Assembly: GCA_947259215.1 (NCBI GenBank)
Contig: CAMYLJ010000005.1
Coordinates: forward strand, 71,482-135,481
Direction: 5' to 3'
DNA: 64,000 nucleotides
Origin: an uncultured delta proteobacterium
GTDB lineage: Bacteria; Myxococcota_A; UBA9160; JAFDET01
The notes beneath the pieces are model-generated. The model made no database searches. It was not told the DNA's origin and saw only the letters and a program-made list of their open reading frames with translations. Position numbers and translations under genes: made by a program. Position 1 is the stretch's first letter. Every line of letters begins with the position of its first letter. Of this stretch, positions 6,977 through 15,493 are shown in pieces.

Positions 6977-8320
6977 ATGGCCACGTCCAATGTCGAAGAG
7001 TCCCTGCCGTTCCACCTGCGCGGCAACTTCGCGCCGGTGTCCGAGGAGGTCACGGCCAGCGACCTGGAGGTGCGCGGCGCGATCCCGCCGGAGCTGGCCG
7101 GCTGCTACTGCCGCAACGGTCCCAACCCGCGCTCGGGCGACTCGCCGCACTGGTTCTTCGGCGACGGCATGATCCACGGCCTGGCCTTCGAGGGCGGCGA
7201 GGCGCGCTGGTACCGCAACCGCTGGGTGCGCACGCGGCCGTTCGTCGAGGGCGACGAGAACGCCATCATGGTGAGCGACGAGGGCATCCGCGACCTCACC
7301 GTCGCCAAGGCGAACACCCACGTGATCGGACACGCCGGCAAGCTGCTGGCGCTGGTGGAGAGCTCGCTTCCGACGGAGCTCACGCGGGAGCTCGAGACCG
7401 TGGGCATCTACGACTTCGGCGGCCGCCTGGCGACCGCGATGACCGCGCATCCGAAGATCTGCCCGACGACCGGCGAGCTGCACTTCTTCGGCTACTCCTT
7501 CATCCCGCCCTACCTGACGTACCACGTGGCGGACGCCTCCGGCGCCCTGGTGAAGAGCGAAGAGATCCCGGGACCCGGACCGACGATGATGCACGACTTC
7601 GCCATCACCGGGAGCCAGGTGGTGTTCCTGGACCTGCCCATCGTCTTCAGCCCCGAGCAGCTGGCCCTGGGCACCATGCCCTACGCCTGGAACGACGACT
7701 ACGGCGCGCGCCTCGGGGTCATGCCCCGGGGCGGCACGGGCGCGGACGTGCGCTGGTTCGAGATCGACCCTTGCTACATCTTCCATCCCCTGAACGCCTT
7801 CGACGAGGGCGATCAGGTGGTGCTGGATGTGGCGCGCTACCCGGAGCTCTGGCGCGAAGGCCCGGCGGACTTCCGGACCTCGTCGCTGCACCGCTTCCGC
7901 ATCGACCGGGGCTCGGGCCGGGTGTCCGAAGCGGCGCTCGACGACCGCGGCGTGGAGTTTCCGCGCGTGGATCCGCGCCGGGAGGGGCGTCCGCATCGCT
8001 TCGGCTACGTGGTCCAGTACGAGAACGGCCCGGACGCGCCCGCCTTCAACGCCCTGATCCAGTACGACCTGGAGCGCGGCAGCTCGCGCCGGCACGACTT
8101 CGGGCCCGGACGCGTGCCGGGGGAGGCGGTCTTCGTGCCGGCTTCCGCCGACTCCGCGGAGGACGAGGGCTGGGCACTGACCCTGGTCTACGACGAGGCT
8201 CGCAACGGCAGCGAGCTGGTGATCCTCGACGCCACGAGCTTCGACAAGCCGCCCGTGGCGAGCATCGCGCTGCCCCAACGGGTGCCCTTCGGCTTCCACG
8301 GGAGCTGGGTGCCGGCCTGA
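6977..8320 (+). CDS. Carotenoid oxygenase (RPE65/CCD family)
   Basis: The 447-residue iron(II) dioxygenase cleaves carotenoids, apocarotenoids or stilbene-type alkenes. It has the seven-bladed propeller organisation and the four histidine ligands: AHPK, MMHDFAIT, FHPLNAF, and the C-terminal GFHGSWVP. GCYCRNGPNPR and HWFFGDGMIHG near the N-terminus are family hallmarks. The length is typical. It lies 14 nt after selD with a GGAGAGG-type ribosome site, so it may be co-transcribed, although no functional tie to selenium is known. Confidence 0.92.
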   Translation: MATSNVEESLPFHLRGNFAPVSEEVTASDLEVRGAIPPELAGCYCRNGPNPRSGDSPHWFFGDGMIHGLAFEGGEARWYRNRWVRTRPFVEGDENAIMVSDEGIRDLTVAKANTHVIGHAGKLLALVESSLPTELTRELETVGIYDFGGRLATAMTAHPKICPTTGELHFFGYSFIPPYLTYHVADASGALVKSEEIPGPGPTMMHDFAITGSQVVFLDLPIVFSPEQLALGTMPYAWNDDYGARLGVMPRGGTGADVRWFEIDPCYIFHPLNAFDEGDQVVLDVARYPELWREGPADFRTSSLHRFRIDRGSGRVSEAALDDRGVEFPRVDPRREGRPHRFGYVVQYENGPDAPAFNALIQYDLERGSSRRHDFGPGRVPGEAVFVPASADSAEDEGWALTLVYDEARNGSELVILDATSFDKPPVASIALPQRVPFGFHGSWVPA

Positions 8321-8363
8321 GCCGGGAGCGTGGATCCGCGCTCGACCGTCGGGCCACCTCGGG

Positions 8364-9716
8364 CTAGCTCGTCGCCTTCTCCCGCATGGTGACGAACTCT
8401 TCTGCGGCGGTCGGATGGATGCCGACGGTGGCATCGAACTGCGCCTTGGTGGCGCCTGCCTTCAGCGCCACGGCGAAGCCCTGGATGATCTCGCCCGCGT
8501 CGGCGCCCACCATGTGCACGCCCACGACCCGGTTGCTCTCCGGCTCGACGACGAGCTTCATCAGGCTCTCCTCGTCGCGGCCGGTGAGCGTGTGCTTCAG
8601 GGGCCGGAAGCGGGAGCGGTAGACGTCCACCGCGCCGTAGCGTTCCCGGGCCTCGGCCTCGGTCAGGCCCACGCTGGCGAGGGGCGGCTGGCAGAAGATG
8701 CAGGACGCGACGTCGGCGTGGTCCGGGCGGGTGGGCTCGCCGCCGAAGACCGTCCGCACGAAGGCCATGGCCTCGTGGATCGCCACCGGCGTCAGCTGGA
8801 GCCGGTTCGTGACGTCGCCGATGGCCCAGATGTTCGGGACCCGCGTGCGCGAGTACGCGTCCACCACCACGGCGCCGTTCGCGTCGAGCTCGACTCCCGC
8901 CTCTTCCAGGCCGAGATCCGCGCTCAGCGGGTGGCGCCCGATGGCGAACAGCACCTCGTCCGCCTCCAGCCGGCTGCCGTCGCTGACATCGACCCGGATG
9001 GCGTCCCCGGCGCGCTCCAGGGCGACCGCGTTGGAGTCGAAGCGCAGCTCGATCCCGCGCTTGCGCATCTCCTGGGCCACCTGGGCGCGGGCGTCGTCGT
9101 CGAAGCCGCGCAGGAAGAGCGGGCCGCGGTAGAGCTGGGTGACCTCGGCGCCCATGCCGTGGAAGATGCCCGCGAACTCGACGGCGATGTAGCCACCGCC
9201 CACGACCACCACGCGCCGCGGTAGGCGCTTCAGGTGGAAGGCTTCGTTGGAGGTGATGCCGAGCTCGCCGCCCGGGATCTCGGGGAGCGAGGGCCAGCCC
9301 CCGGTGGCCACCAGGATGTGCTCGGCGCGGTAGCGCTCCTCGCCCACCGCCACGGTGTGGGGGTCCACCAGGCGCGCGCGCCCCGCGATCCGACGCACGC
9401 CCGCCTGGTCCAGCAGCTGGGCGTAGATGCCGTTCAGGCGCGCGATCTCGCGGTTCTTGTTGGCGAGGAGCGTCTCCCAGTCGAAGGCGCCGCGGGGCAT
9501 GCTCCAGCCGAGTCCCGCGGCGTCGTGGGCGTCCTCGGCCACGTGGGAGGCGTACACGAAGAGCTTCTTCGGGATGCAGCCGACGTTGACGCAGGTGCCG
9601 CCGAGGTCGCGCTCCTCCGCCACAGCGACCCGCGCGCCGTCTGCCGCGGCCATGCGCGCCGCGCGCACGCCTCCGGAGCCGGCGCCCAGTACGAAGAGGT
9701 CGAGGTCCTGGCTCAC
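8364..9716 (-). CDS. gor: Glutathione-disulfide reductase
   Basis: The 450-residue flavoprotein disulfide reductase regenerates GSH with NADPH. FAD-binding LFVLGAGSGGVRAARMAA lies at the N-terminus. The redox pair is GGTCVNVGCIPKKL (Cys42, Cys47). The NAD(P)-binding segment is VVVVGGGYIAVEFAG. The C-terminal catalytic HPTAAEE marks the dimer-interface histidine and glutamate. VNVGC and the C-terminus favour glutathione reductase over lipoamide dehydrogenase. The GTG start overlaps the aldehyde dehydrogenase stop by 4 bp (GTGA), so the two form an operon. Confidence 0.9.
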   Translation of the reverse strand: MSQDLDLFVLGAGSGGVRAARMAAADGARVAVAEERDLGGTCVNVGCIPKKLFVYASHVAEDAHDAAGLGWSMPRGAFDWETLLANKNREIARLNGIYAQLLDQAGVRRIAGRARLVDPHTVAVGEERYRAEHILVATGGWPSLPEIPGGELGITSNEAFHLKRLPRRVVVVGGGYIAVEFAGIFHGMGAEVTQLYRGPLFLRGFDDDARAQVAQEMRKRGIELRFDSNAVALERAGDAIRVDVSDGSRLEADEVLFAIGRHPLSADLGLEEAGVELDANGAVVVDAYSRTRVPNIWAIGDVTNRLQLTPVAIHEAMAFVRTVFGGEPTRPDHADVASCIFCQPPLASVGLTEAEARERYGAVDVYRSRFRPLKHTLTGRDEESLMKLVVEPESNRVVGVHMVGADAGEIIQGFAVALKAGATKAQFDATVGIHPTAAEEFVTMREKATS

Positions 9717-11125
9717 GTGAGGAACTTCTTCACCAGGCGGGTCTTCAGCGCGCCGTAGGGCGGGTACATCAGCTTCAGGTCGGGGCGCCAGCTCTTGGTC
9801 AGCACGGACTTGCGGTGGCTGAAGGTCTCGAAGCTGGCGCGCCCGTGGTAGTCGCCCATGCCGCTCGGCCCGACGCCGCCGAACGGAAGCTCCGCGCTCG
9901 CCAGATGCCAGATGGTGGCGTTCACGCAGACGCCTCCGGAGCTCGTCTCCTCTACCACGCGCTCTTCGTGGGCCGGGTCCCGGGTGAAGACGTAGAGCGC
10001 GAGCGGCTTCTCGCGGGCGTTCACGAAGGCGATCGCCTGCCCGAGATCCGACACGGGCAGCACCGGCAGGATGGGCCCGAAGATCTCGTCGCGCATGAGG
10101 GGCGAGTCCGGCGAGACGTCGCGCACGATCGTGGGTGCGAGGTAGCGGTCGTGAGAGTCCTGGACCCCGCCGATCACGATGTGCTCGTCCTCCAGCAGAC
10201 GTGCGAGCCGCGCGTGGTGGCGCTCGTTGACGATGCGCCCGTAGCTCTGGCTCTGGCGCGGGTCGTCGCCGTAGAACGTCTTGACCGCTGCGGCCAGCGC
10301 TTCGAGCAGCGGCTCCTCCTGGGATTCGTGCACCAGTACGTAGTCTGGCGCCACGCAGGTCTGCCCGGCGTTCAGGAACTTTCCCCACGCGATCCGGCGG
10401 GCGACCCGCTCCAGATCGATGTCGGCGTCCACGATGCACGGGCTCTTCCCGCCGAGCTCGAGGGTCACCGGCGTCAGGTGCTGCGCCGCCGCTTGCATCA
10501 CCACGCGCGCCACGTGGCCGTTTCCGGTGTAGAAGATGTGGTCGAAGCGCTCGGCCAGGAGCGCCGTCGTCTCGTCCACGCCGCCTTCCACCAGCGTTAC
10601 TGCCTCCGGGTCGAGGTACTGCGGCACCAGGCTCGCCAGGGCGGCCGAGGTGTGCGGTGTCAGCTCGGAGGGCTTCAGCACCGCGGCGTTGCCCGCTGCC
10701 AGGGCACCCACCAGCGGCGAAAGCAGGAGCTGCACCGGATAGTTCCAGGGCGAGATGACGAGCACCACGCCCAGGGGCTCGCGCACGATGCGCCCGCGCC
10801 CCGGACGCACGTTCATCGCCAGCCGCACCTTCTCGGGTCGCATCCAGCGGTCGAGCTGCTTCAGCGCCAGGTCCGCCTCGGCCTTCACGGCTCCCACGTC
10901 GGCGGTCCAGGCTTCGAAGGCCGGCCTGCCCAGGTCGGCGTGCAGGGCCTGCACCAGGGTCTCACCGCCTTCGGCCAGCAACCGCTTCAGGGCCCGGAGC
11001 TGCTCGCGGCGCCACTCGGCGGAACGGGTGCGTCCCGCGTCGAAGGCGGCGCGGACGCGCTTCACCCGCTCCGGGATCAGGGCGAGGGCGGTTTCGGGTC
11101 GGGGCAAGACGGCGGCGACGCTCAT
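9713..11125 (-). CDS. Class 3-type aldehyde dehydrogenase
   Basis: The 470-residue NAD(P)-dependent enzyme oxidises fatty or aromatic aldehydes to acids. Key elements are ISPWNYPVQLLLSPLVGAL for cofactor binding, Glu223 in TLELGGKSP, and catalytic Cys257 in LNAGQTCVAPDY. GVCVNATIWH and PFGGVGPSGMGDYHGR are also present. The short N-terminus and overall length match the ALDH3/coniferyl/fatty aldehyde group. An AAGGAGG site precedes the ATG, and a TAGAAT hexamer lies 28 nt upstream. It is translationally coupled to glutathione reductase. Confidence 0.9.
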   Translation of the reverse strand: MSVAAVLPRPETALALIPERVKRVRAAFDAGRTRSAEWRREQLRALKRLLAEGGETLVQALHADLGRPAFEAWTADVGAVKAEADLALKQLDRWMRPEKVRLAMNVRPGRGRIVREPLGVVLVISPWNYPVQLLLSPLVGALAAGNAAVLKPSELTPHTSAALASLVPQYLDPEAVTLVEGGVDETTALLAERFDHIFYTGNGHVARVVMQAAAQHLTPVTLELGGKSPCIVDADIDLERVARRIAWGKFLNAGQTCVAPDYVLVHESQEEPLLEALAAAVKTFYGDDPRQSQSYGRIVNERHHARLARLLEDEHIVIGGVQDSHDRYLAPTIVRDVSPDSPLMRDEIFGPILPVLPVSDLGQAIAFVNAREKPLALYVFTRDPAHEERVVEETSSGGVCVNATIWHLASAELPFGGVGPSGMGDYHGRASFETFSHRKSVLTKSWRPDLKLMYPPYGALKTRLVKKFLT

Positions 11126-11153
11126 GGGGGAGGCCTCCTTGGCTGCGCGAGGG

Positions 11154-11159
11154 ATTCTA
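11154..11159 (-). promoter_or_regulatory. Putative -10 element (TAGAAT)
   Basis: TAGAAT on the minus strand, 28 nt before the aldehyde dehydrogenase ATG, with an AAGGAGG ribosome site between. It lies in the 79-bp divergent gap with yqgE. Confidence 0.4.
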
Positions 11160-11190
11160 TCGCAGGCCCGGGTCGTGCCGGCGCCCCTGC

Positions 11191-11196
11191 TACGCT
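11191..11196 (+). promoter_or_regulatory. Putative -10 element of a near-leaderless transcript (TACGCT)
   Basis: TACGCT ends 8 nt before the yqgE ATG. No ribosome site is present in the gap. Confidence 0.45.
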
Positions 11197-11204
11197 CGCA
11201 CGCG

Positions 11205-11846
11205 ATGGCGGCCGTGCTCTCGAGCCCCTTGGCTGCGGTGCTCGTCGCCCTCGGCCTGGCGGCCGGATGGGGCGGGGCGGCCCCCGCGCCGCGCCCGCCC
11301 TCGCCGCGCCCGCCGGGCTCCGCGCCGCTGGCCGCCGCCCGTCTGCTGGTCGCGATGCCCCAGGTGGGAGGGCCCTTCTTCGGCCGCTCGGTGGTGCTGT
11401 TGCTAGAGTACGACGAGACCGGGGCCGTGGGCCTGGTCGTGAACCGACCGCTCGACATCCCCCTGGAGAAGGCGTTGCCGGAGGTGGAGGAGCTTCGGGG
11501 GCGGGATCACCGCCTCTACCTGGGCGGGCCCGTGGAGCGGGCGCGGATCATGCTGCTCGTGCGGGCGGAGGAGGCGCCGCCCGGCGCGACCCGGGTGTTC
11601 GGCGACGTCTACAGCAGTGGCACGCTCGAGACCCTGCGGCACGCGGTGGCTGCGGGCCTGCCGAACGAGCGGCTGCACGTGCACGCGGGGTACGCGGGCT
11701 GGGCCCCGGGCCAGCTGGACGCCGAGGTGGCGAGCGGCGGCTGGCTGGTGGTTCCGGCCAACGCCAGCGCCATCTTCGAGACGCCGCCCGACGCCATCTG
11801 GCAGGACCTGATGCGCGGGGGCGCCGGGCGCTGGGTGCGTCGCTAG
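11205..11846 (+). CDS. yqgE: YqgE/AlgH (UPF0301) family protein with an N-terminal export-like segment
   Basis: The 213-residue product carries the UPF0301 domain from about residue 45: LLVAMPQVGGPFFGRSVVLL, GAVGLVVNRPLDIPLEKALP, LYLGGPVERARIMLLVR and HVHAGYAGWAPGQLDAEV. Family members are normally cytosolic and about 185 residues long. Here roughly 28 extra residues at the start (AAVLSSPLAAVLVALGLAAG) form a hydrophobic, signal-peptide-like stretch followed by a Pro/Ala-rich linker. That implies export or membrane anchoring, which is unusual. The function of the family is not firmly established. The stop overlaps the convergent lipoprotein stop in a shared CTAG. Confidence 0.85.
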   Translation: MAAVLSSPLAAVLVALGLAAGWGGAAPAPRPPSPRPPGSAPLAAARLLVAMPQVGGPFFGRSVVLLLEYDETGAVGLVVNRPLDIPLEKALPEVEELRGRDHRLYLGGPVERARIMLLVRAEEAPPGATRVFGDVYSSGTLETLRHAVAAGLPNERLHVHAGYAGWAPGQLDAEVASGGWLVVPANASAIFETPPDAIWQDLMRGGAGRWVRR

Positions 11847-12583
11847 GGGGCCGGCGCCGCGGCGTTGAGGCGCTCCCAGGTGGCGGCGTCGAGCTCGCCC
11901 GTCTCGGCCAGTCCCTGGCTGCGCTGGAAGGCGCGCACGCAGGCGCGGGTCTGCGGGTTCAGCACGCCGTCCGGCTCGCCGCAGTCGAAGCCGCGGCCGT
12001 TGAGGCGGTGCTGGCCCGTCCGGATCAGGGGATCGTCCAGGGATGCGGGCGGGGGCAGCGGTTCGCTCGGATCCAGCGTGGGAGGCGTCGCGAGCGGCGG
12101 GGGAGGCGGCGCGCCTTGCGCGGGACACAGCGCGCCATTGACGGCGCGCACACCGGTCACGCTCACGCTGGCCCGCACCACCTGGTCCGTGCCGGCGAGG
12201 CGGCTGGTCCACTCGCTTCGGCCCTTGCGCCCGGGGTCGATCCGCGCCGCGGCGGTGCCCTGCTCGCGCGAGACCTCGCGGCCGGCGAGGTCGTAGCCGC
12301 GCACGTCGAGGCGCACCTCCTCCAGGGAGAGCGGGCTCGCGTTCTGGAGTTGGAGCTGCACCAGCAGGTAGAAGGACGAGCCGTAGCGGAACTCGCCGGC
12401 GCCGGCGCGCACCACGTCCACGTCGCACTCAGGCAGGCCCCGGGCGAAAGCCGGGAACTGACGCTGGAGCACCACCAGGTTGCCGAGGGAGCCCTGGGAG
12501 TCCTTGATGACGCCGCGGGGCAGGTAGACGCAGGCGAGGCCGAGCGCCGCCAGGGCCGCGCACGCCGGCGCCGCCCGCCTCAG
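11843..12583 (-). CDS. Lipoprotein-like protein with YcfL-type and peptidoglycan-binding domains
   Basis: The 246-residue frame opens with a short basic and hydrophobic segment ending ALGLAC, a plausible though imperfect lipobox. A middle domain (SSFYLLVQLQLQNASPLSLEEV, then VRGYDLAGREV) resembles DUF1425/YcfL. After a proline-rich linker the C-terminus is a peptidoglycan-binding type 1 domain (GEPDGVLNPQTRACVRAFQ, LAETGELDAATWERL). No ATG, GTG or TTG fits the N-terminus. The best start is a CTG whose last two bases are the first two of the methyltransferase stop (CTGA), suggesting reinitiation. A role at the cell envelope is inferred. Confidence 0.65.
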   Translation of the reverse strand: MRRAAPACAALAALGLACVYLPRGVIKDSQGSLGNLVVLQRQFPAFARGLPECDVDVVRAGAGEFRYGSSFYLLVQLQLQNASPLSLEEVRLDVRGYDLAGREVSREQGTAAARIDPGRKGRSEWTSRLAGTDQVVRASVSVTGVRAVNGALCPAQGAPPPPPLATPPTLDPSEPLPPPASLDDPLIRTGQHRLNGRGFDCGEPDGVLNPQTRACVRAFQRSQGLAETGELDAATWERLNAAAPAP

Positions 12584-13407
12584 CGGATCCCCGCCACGTA
12601 GGCGATCCAGGCCGGATCGTCCGGCGCGTGCTCGCGCCGCGTGAAGACGCCGTTGCCCTCGTTGGTCTTCGTGTCGGTGTTCTCCCAGTAGACGGCCACG
12701 TCGCGGAATCCGGCCTCGCGCAGCAGCTCCTGGAGCTCCGGCAGGCTCCACAGGCGCCACTCGTAGCTGAAGGCCCGGCGCATGCGGCTTCCGTCGGGGA
12801 AGTCGAAGTGGATGTGGTTGGTGACGTCGTGGGTGATGGGGTCGAAGAGGTCCTGGTCCCACTCGTAGTCGAAGCCTTCCAGCTCGCGGGTCTCGGTCTG
12901 GCGGCGCTGGGCGTCGGCGCCACCGTAGACGTCGATGGCGAAGAGGCCGCCTCGGCGCAGGCTGGTGCGCGCCTTCTTGAAGTAGGCCAGCAGCTCCGGC
13001 CGGGTCTTGAAGAGGAAGTAGGAGAAGTTGAACGCCACCGTGATGTCGACCGGCGGCGTGCGGGCGGAGCGCACGTCGGCCCGCAGGAGGTGGACGCGCT
13101 GCTGCTTCGCGGGGGGGAGAGCGCCGAGGTTCCGCTCGCGGCCCCACTCAAGAGGCTCGGGATCGAGATCGATGCCCCAGGCGCGTCCGTTCGGGATCCG
13201 GCGCACCCACTCGCAGGCCAGGAGCGCGGTGCCGCAGAAGTCCTCGCGCAGGTCGCGCGGCGGGCGTCCCGCGCGGGCGCGATAGAGCCGGCGCAGCAGG
13301 CTGACGTCCGCCTCGGGCTGCTGGACGCTGCGCTGGTAGAGGTCGTACTTGTCGGCGCGGCGGGCGTTCAGCCCGCGCGGGCGGCGGCGCGCGCGTGCGG
13401 TGGGCAT
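12580..13407 (-). CDS. Class I SAM-dependent methyltransferase
   Basis: The 275-residue product has a Rossmann methyltransferase core. DLREDFCGTALLACEWV is motif I, WGIDLDPEPLEWGRERNL motif II, VHLLRADVRS binds adenine, and ITVAFNFSYFLFKTRPELLAYF motif IV. The C-terminal half contains FDYEWDQDLFDPITHDVTNH and EYEWRLW-like strands typical of small-molecule methyltransferases. The substrate is not predictable. The gene leads into the lipoprotein gene through a CTGA overlap. Confidence 0.8.
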   Translation of the reverse strand: MPTARARRRPRGLNARRADKYDLYQRSVQQPEADVSLLRRLYRARAGRPPRDLREDFCGTALLACEWVRRIPNGRAWGIDLDPEPLEWGRERNLGALPPAKQQRVHLLRADVRSARTPPVDITVAFNFSYFLFKTRPELLAYFKKARTSLRRGGLFAIDVYGGADAQRRQTETRELEGFDYEWDQDLFDPITHDVTNHIHFDFPDGSRMRRAFSYEWRLWSLPELQELLREAGFRDVAVYWENTDTKTNEGNGVFTRREHAPDDPAWIAYVAGIR

Positions 13408-13463
13408 CGGGTCCCAGGGAGTAGCGCGCTTCGCCGCAGCCAGCTAGCTGCGATGGGCCTCGA

Positions 13464-14309
13464 TCAGGTCAGGATCCGGTAGACCACGGTCCCCCGCGCA
13501 ACGAGCTTGCGCGAGTCCGCACGGGCCACGTTCACCGCGGCGAAGAAGATCTCGCCGTCTCGCTGCAAGCAGCGCCCGTACCCGACCAGGTCGCCGGGCG
13601 GCGGGAGGGCCGGGATCTGGGCCTGGAGGGTCGGGGTCGAGGCCTTGTAGGGACCGGGGCCGCACTCGGCCCAGGCGGCCATCGCGCCGGTGGTGTCGAG
13701 CAGCGCCAGCACCGCGCCCTCGTGACTGCCTCCGGCCAGGTCGCCGTTGGCGTCGGAGCCGGGCATGACCAGGCGCGACGTCCCGCCGGTCATGTGCTCG
13801 ACCGCGATGCCGCGCGCAGCCATGAAGGGGATCCGCCCGAGGTGCGGTCCCATGCTGCCGGGGTCGGCGCGGCCGTGGTCCGGCGGGACCTCTGCCCGCT
13901 CCGGCGGCTCCGCCCCGCTGCGGCCGCGCACCAGGGCGGTGGCGTGGGCGATCGGCTTGCCGGCGTCCGTCGCCACGTCCACCTCGACGAAGCAGAGCTC
14001 CTTGCCCCGCCGCAGCAGGCGCGCCTCGGCGCCGACGGCTTCGCCCTTGGCGGCCGAGAGGTAGCCCACCTGGATGGCCGCCAGGTGCCACGGGCCGAGC
14101 TCGGGGCCCAGCGCGGCGCGCGCGACGGCCTGGCTCCCGATGGCGCAGAGCGAGGCCGCCACCCCGCCGTGCAGCGCCTTGCCGGGGTTCGAGTTGGCGT
14201 CGGCGTAGGGCAGGGCGAGACGCGCCTTCTCCTGCGAGAGCTCCACCAGCTGCACGCCCAGGGCGGCCGCGTAGGGCGACTCCTCGACCCAGCGTCGAAC
14301 GTCGTCCAC
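13464..14309 (-). CDS. Tandem hot-dog thioesterase (PaaI-like duplication)
   Basis: The 281-residue product contains two hot-dog domains in one chain. The first carries ANSNPGKALHGGVAASLCAIGSQA (about 40-63). The second carries ANGDLAGGSHEGAVLALLDTTGA (about 180-202). Both are versions of the (N/D)xxGxxHGG active-site helix. The second has HEG instead of HGG. Such proteins act on acyl-CoA esters. The GTG start is 2 bp after the stop of the zinc alcohol dehydrogenase, so the two form an operon. Confidence 0.85.
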   Translation of the reverse strand: MDDVRRWVEESPYAAALGVQLVELSQEKARLALPYADANSNPGKALHGGVAASLCAIGSQAVARAALGPELGPWHLAAIQVGYLSAAKGEAVGAEARLLRRGKELCFVEVDVATDAGKPIAHATALVRGRSGAEPPERAEVPPDHGRADPGSMGPHLGRIPFMAARGIAVEHMTGGTSRLVMPGSDANGDLAGGSHEGAVLALLDTTGAMAAWAECGPGPYKASTPTLQAQIPALPPPGDLVGYGRCLQRDGEIFFAAVNVARADSRKLVARGTVVYRILT

Positions 14310-14311
14310 GG

Positions 14312-15385
14312 CTAGTCGTGCCCCGGCAGCAGGCACGAGTGGATCGAGCGCGGGCCCTGCGCCTCGCCGGCCAGGGTGTGGATGGCCTCCTCGGCGTCGC
14401 GCAGGCCGAAGGCGTGGGTGTGCATCGCCTCCACGGGAACCCGACGCGACTCGATCAGGCGGATCGCGCTGCGGTAGCCGCTCGAGGTGACGCCGATCGC
14501 TCCCTGCACGCGGATCTCCTTCAGCACGATCTTGTCGGACACGAACTCGGGGATCGGCTTGAATCCCTTCACACCGGCCAGCACGACGGTGCCGCCCATG
14601 GCGGCGTAGTCGAGGGCGCCCGCCACGGGCTCGGTGGCGTAGGCGGAGACGTCCACCACCACGTCGGCCCCGCGCCCGTCGCTGAGCTCGCGGATGCGCC
14701 GCTTCGGGTCCTCGTTCTCCACGTCGATCGTGTGGTCCGCGCCGAACTTGCGCGCCAGTTCGAGCTTCGGCGCGTCGGCGGTGAGGCCGGTCACGATGAT
14801 GGTGCCGGCGCCGACCTCGCGACAGGCGATCACGCTGGCCAGCCCGCGCTGGCCGGGGCCGAGGATCACGACCGTGTCGCCCGGCTGCGTCTGCGGGATC
14901 TCCACCGCCCAGCGGAAGCCGGCGCCGAGCGGGTTGAACATCACCGCCAGCTCGGGCGGCAGGCGCGGGTCGATCTTGTGCACGATCGAGGCCGGATCCA
15001 GGAACAGGTACTCCGCGTAGGCGCCCCACAGGCCCGGTGCCGTGTCGAGCGGGATGTAGGAGTAGATCCGGCGCGTCTCGCAGAGGTGGTAGCGGCCTGC
15101 CAGGCACGCGGGACAGAAGCGGCAGGAGAGCATGGTCTCCACCGCGACCCGATCGCCCACGTCGACGCCCCAGCGCCGGGCCGCGCCGTCGCCGATGGCC
15201 TCGATCGTGCCGAGCGGCTCGTGTCCGGGCACCACCGGCATGGGGGTTCGCAGCACGCCCTCGTACTGCTCCACGTCGCTCCCGCAGATGCCGCAGGCCT
15301 CGACGCGCAGGAGGGCGCTGTCGTGGCCGATCTCCGGGACCGGCAGGTCCCGGGGCTCCAGGCTCCGGGGAGCGGTCTGGACCAT
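14312..15385 (-). CDS. Zinc-dependent medium-chain alcohol dehydrogenase
   Basis: The 357-residue MDR enzyme is NAD(P)-dependent. The catalytic zinc site is ACGICGSDVEQY with PGHEPLGTIEAIG. Structural zinc cysteines are in LSCRFCPACLAGRYHLC. The Rossmann segment is VVILGPGQRGLASVIACREVGA. VDVSAYATEPVAGALDYAAMGG and the TIDVENEDPKRRI region are typical of threonine/sorbitol dehydrogenase-like enzymes. It is divergent from the luciferase-like gene over about 108 bp and is coupled to the tandem thioesterase. Confidence 0.88.
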   Translation of the reverse strand: MVQTAPRSLEPRDLPVPEIGHDSALLRVEACGICGSDVEQYEGVLRTPMPVVPGHEPLGTIEAIGDGAARRWGVDVGDRVAVETMLSCRFCPACLAGRYHLCETRRIYSYIPLDTAPGLWGAYAEYLFLDPASIVHKIDPRLPPELAVMFNPLGAGFRWAVEIPQTQPGDTVVILGPGQRGLASVIACREVGAGTIIVTGLTADAPKLELARKFGADHTIDVENEDPKRRIRELSDGRGADVVVDVSAYATEPVAGALDYAAMGGTVVLAGVKGFKPIPEFVSDKIVLKEIRVQGAIGVTSSGYRSAIRLIESRRVPVEAMHTHAFGLRDAEEAIHTLAGEAQGPRSIHSCLLPGHD

Positions 15386-15420
15386 GGCAAGGCAGGTTCG
15401 AGCCACCGGCTCCCATCCGA

Positions 15421-15449
15421 TCGACCGGGGTGACTTCCGATCGTATGAT
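15421..15449 (+). promoter_or_regulatory. Putative sigma-70-type promoter for the LLM/amidohydrolase/phosphotriesterase operon
   Basis: TCGACC (15421-15426) and TATGAT (15444-15449) are separated by 17 bp, a good -35/-10 arrangement. The ATG follows 44 nt later with a GGGAG ribosome site. Confidence 0.5.
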
Positions 15450-15493
15450 GTGCGGCTGAGGGTGACAAGCGCCGGCCGCGCGAGGGAGCTCCG

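Noticed and set aside
15390-15420. tRNA T-loop-like sequence (GGTTCGAGCC)
   Set aside because: The flanks do not pair to form the T stem, and no acceptor or anticodon stems are found.
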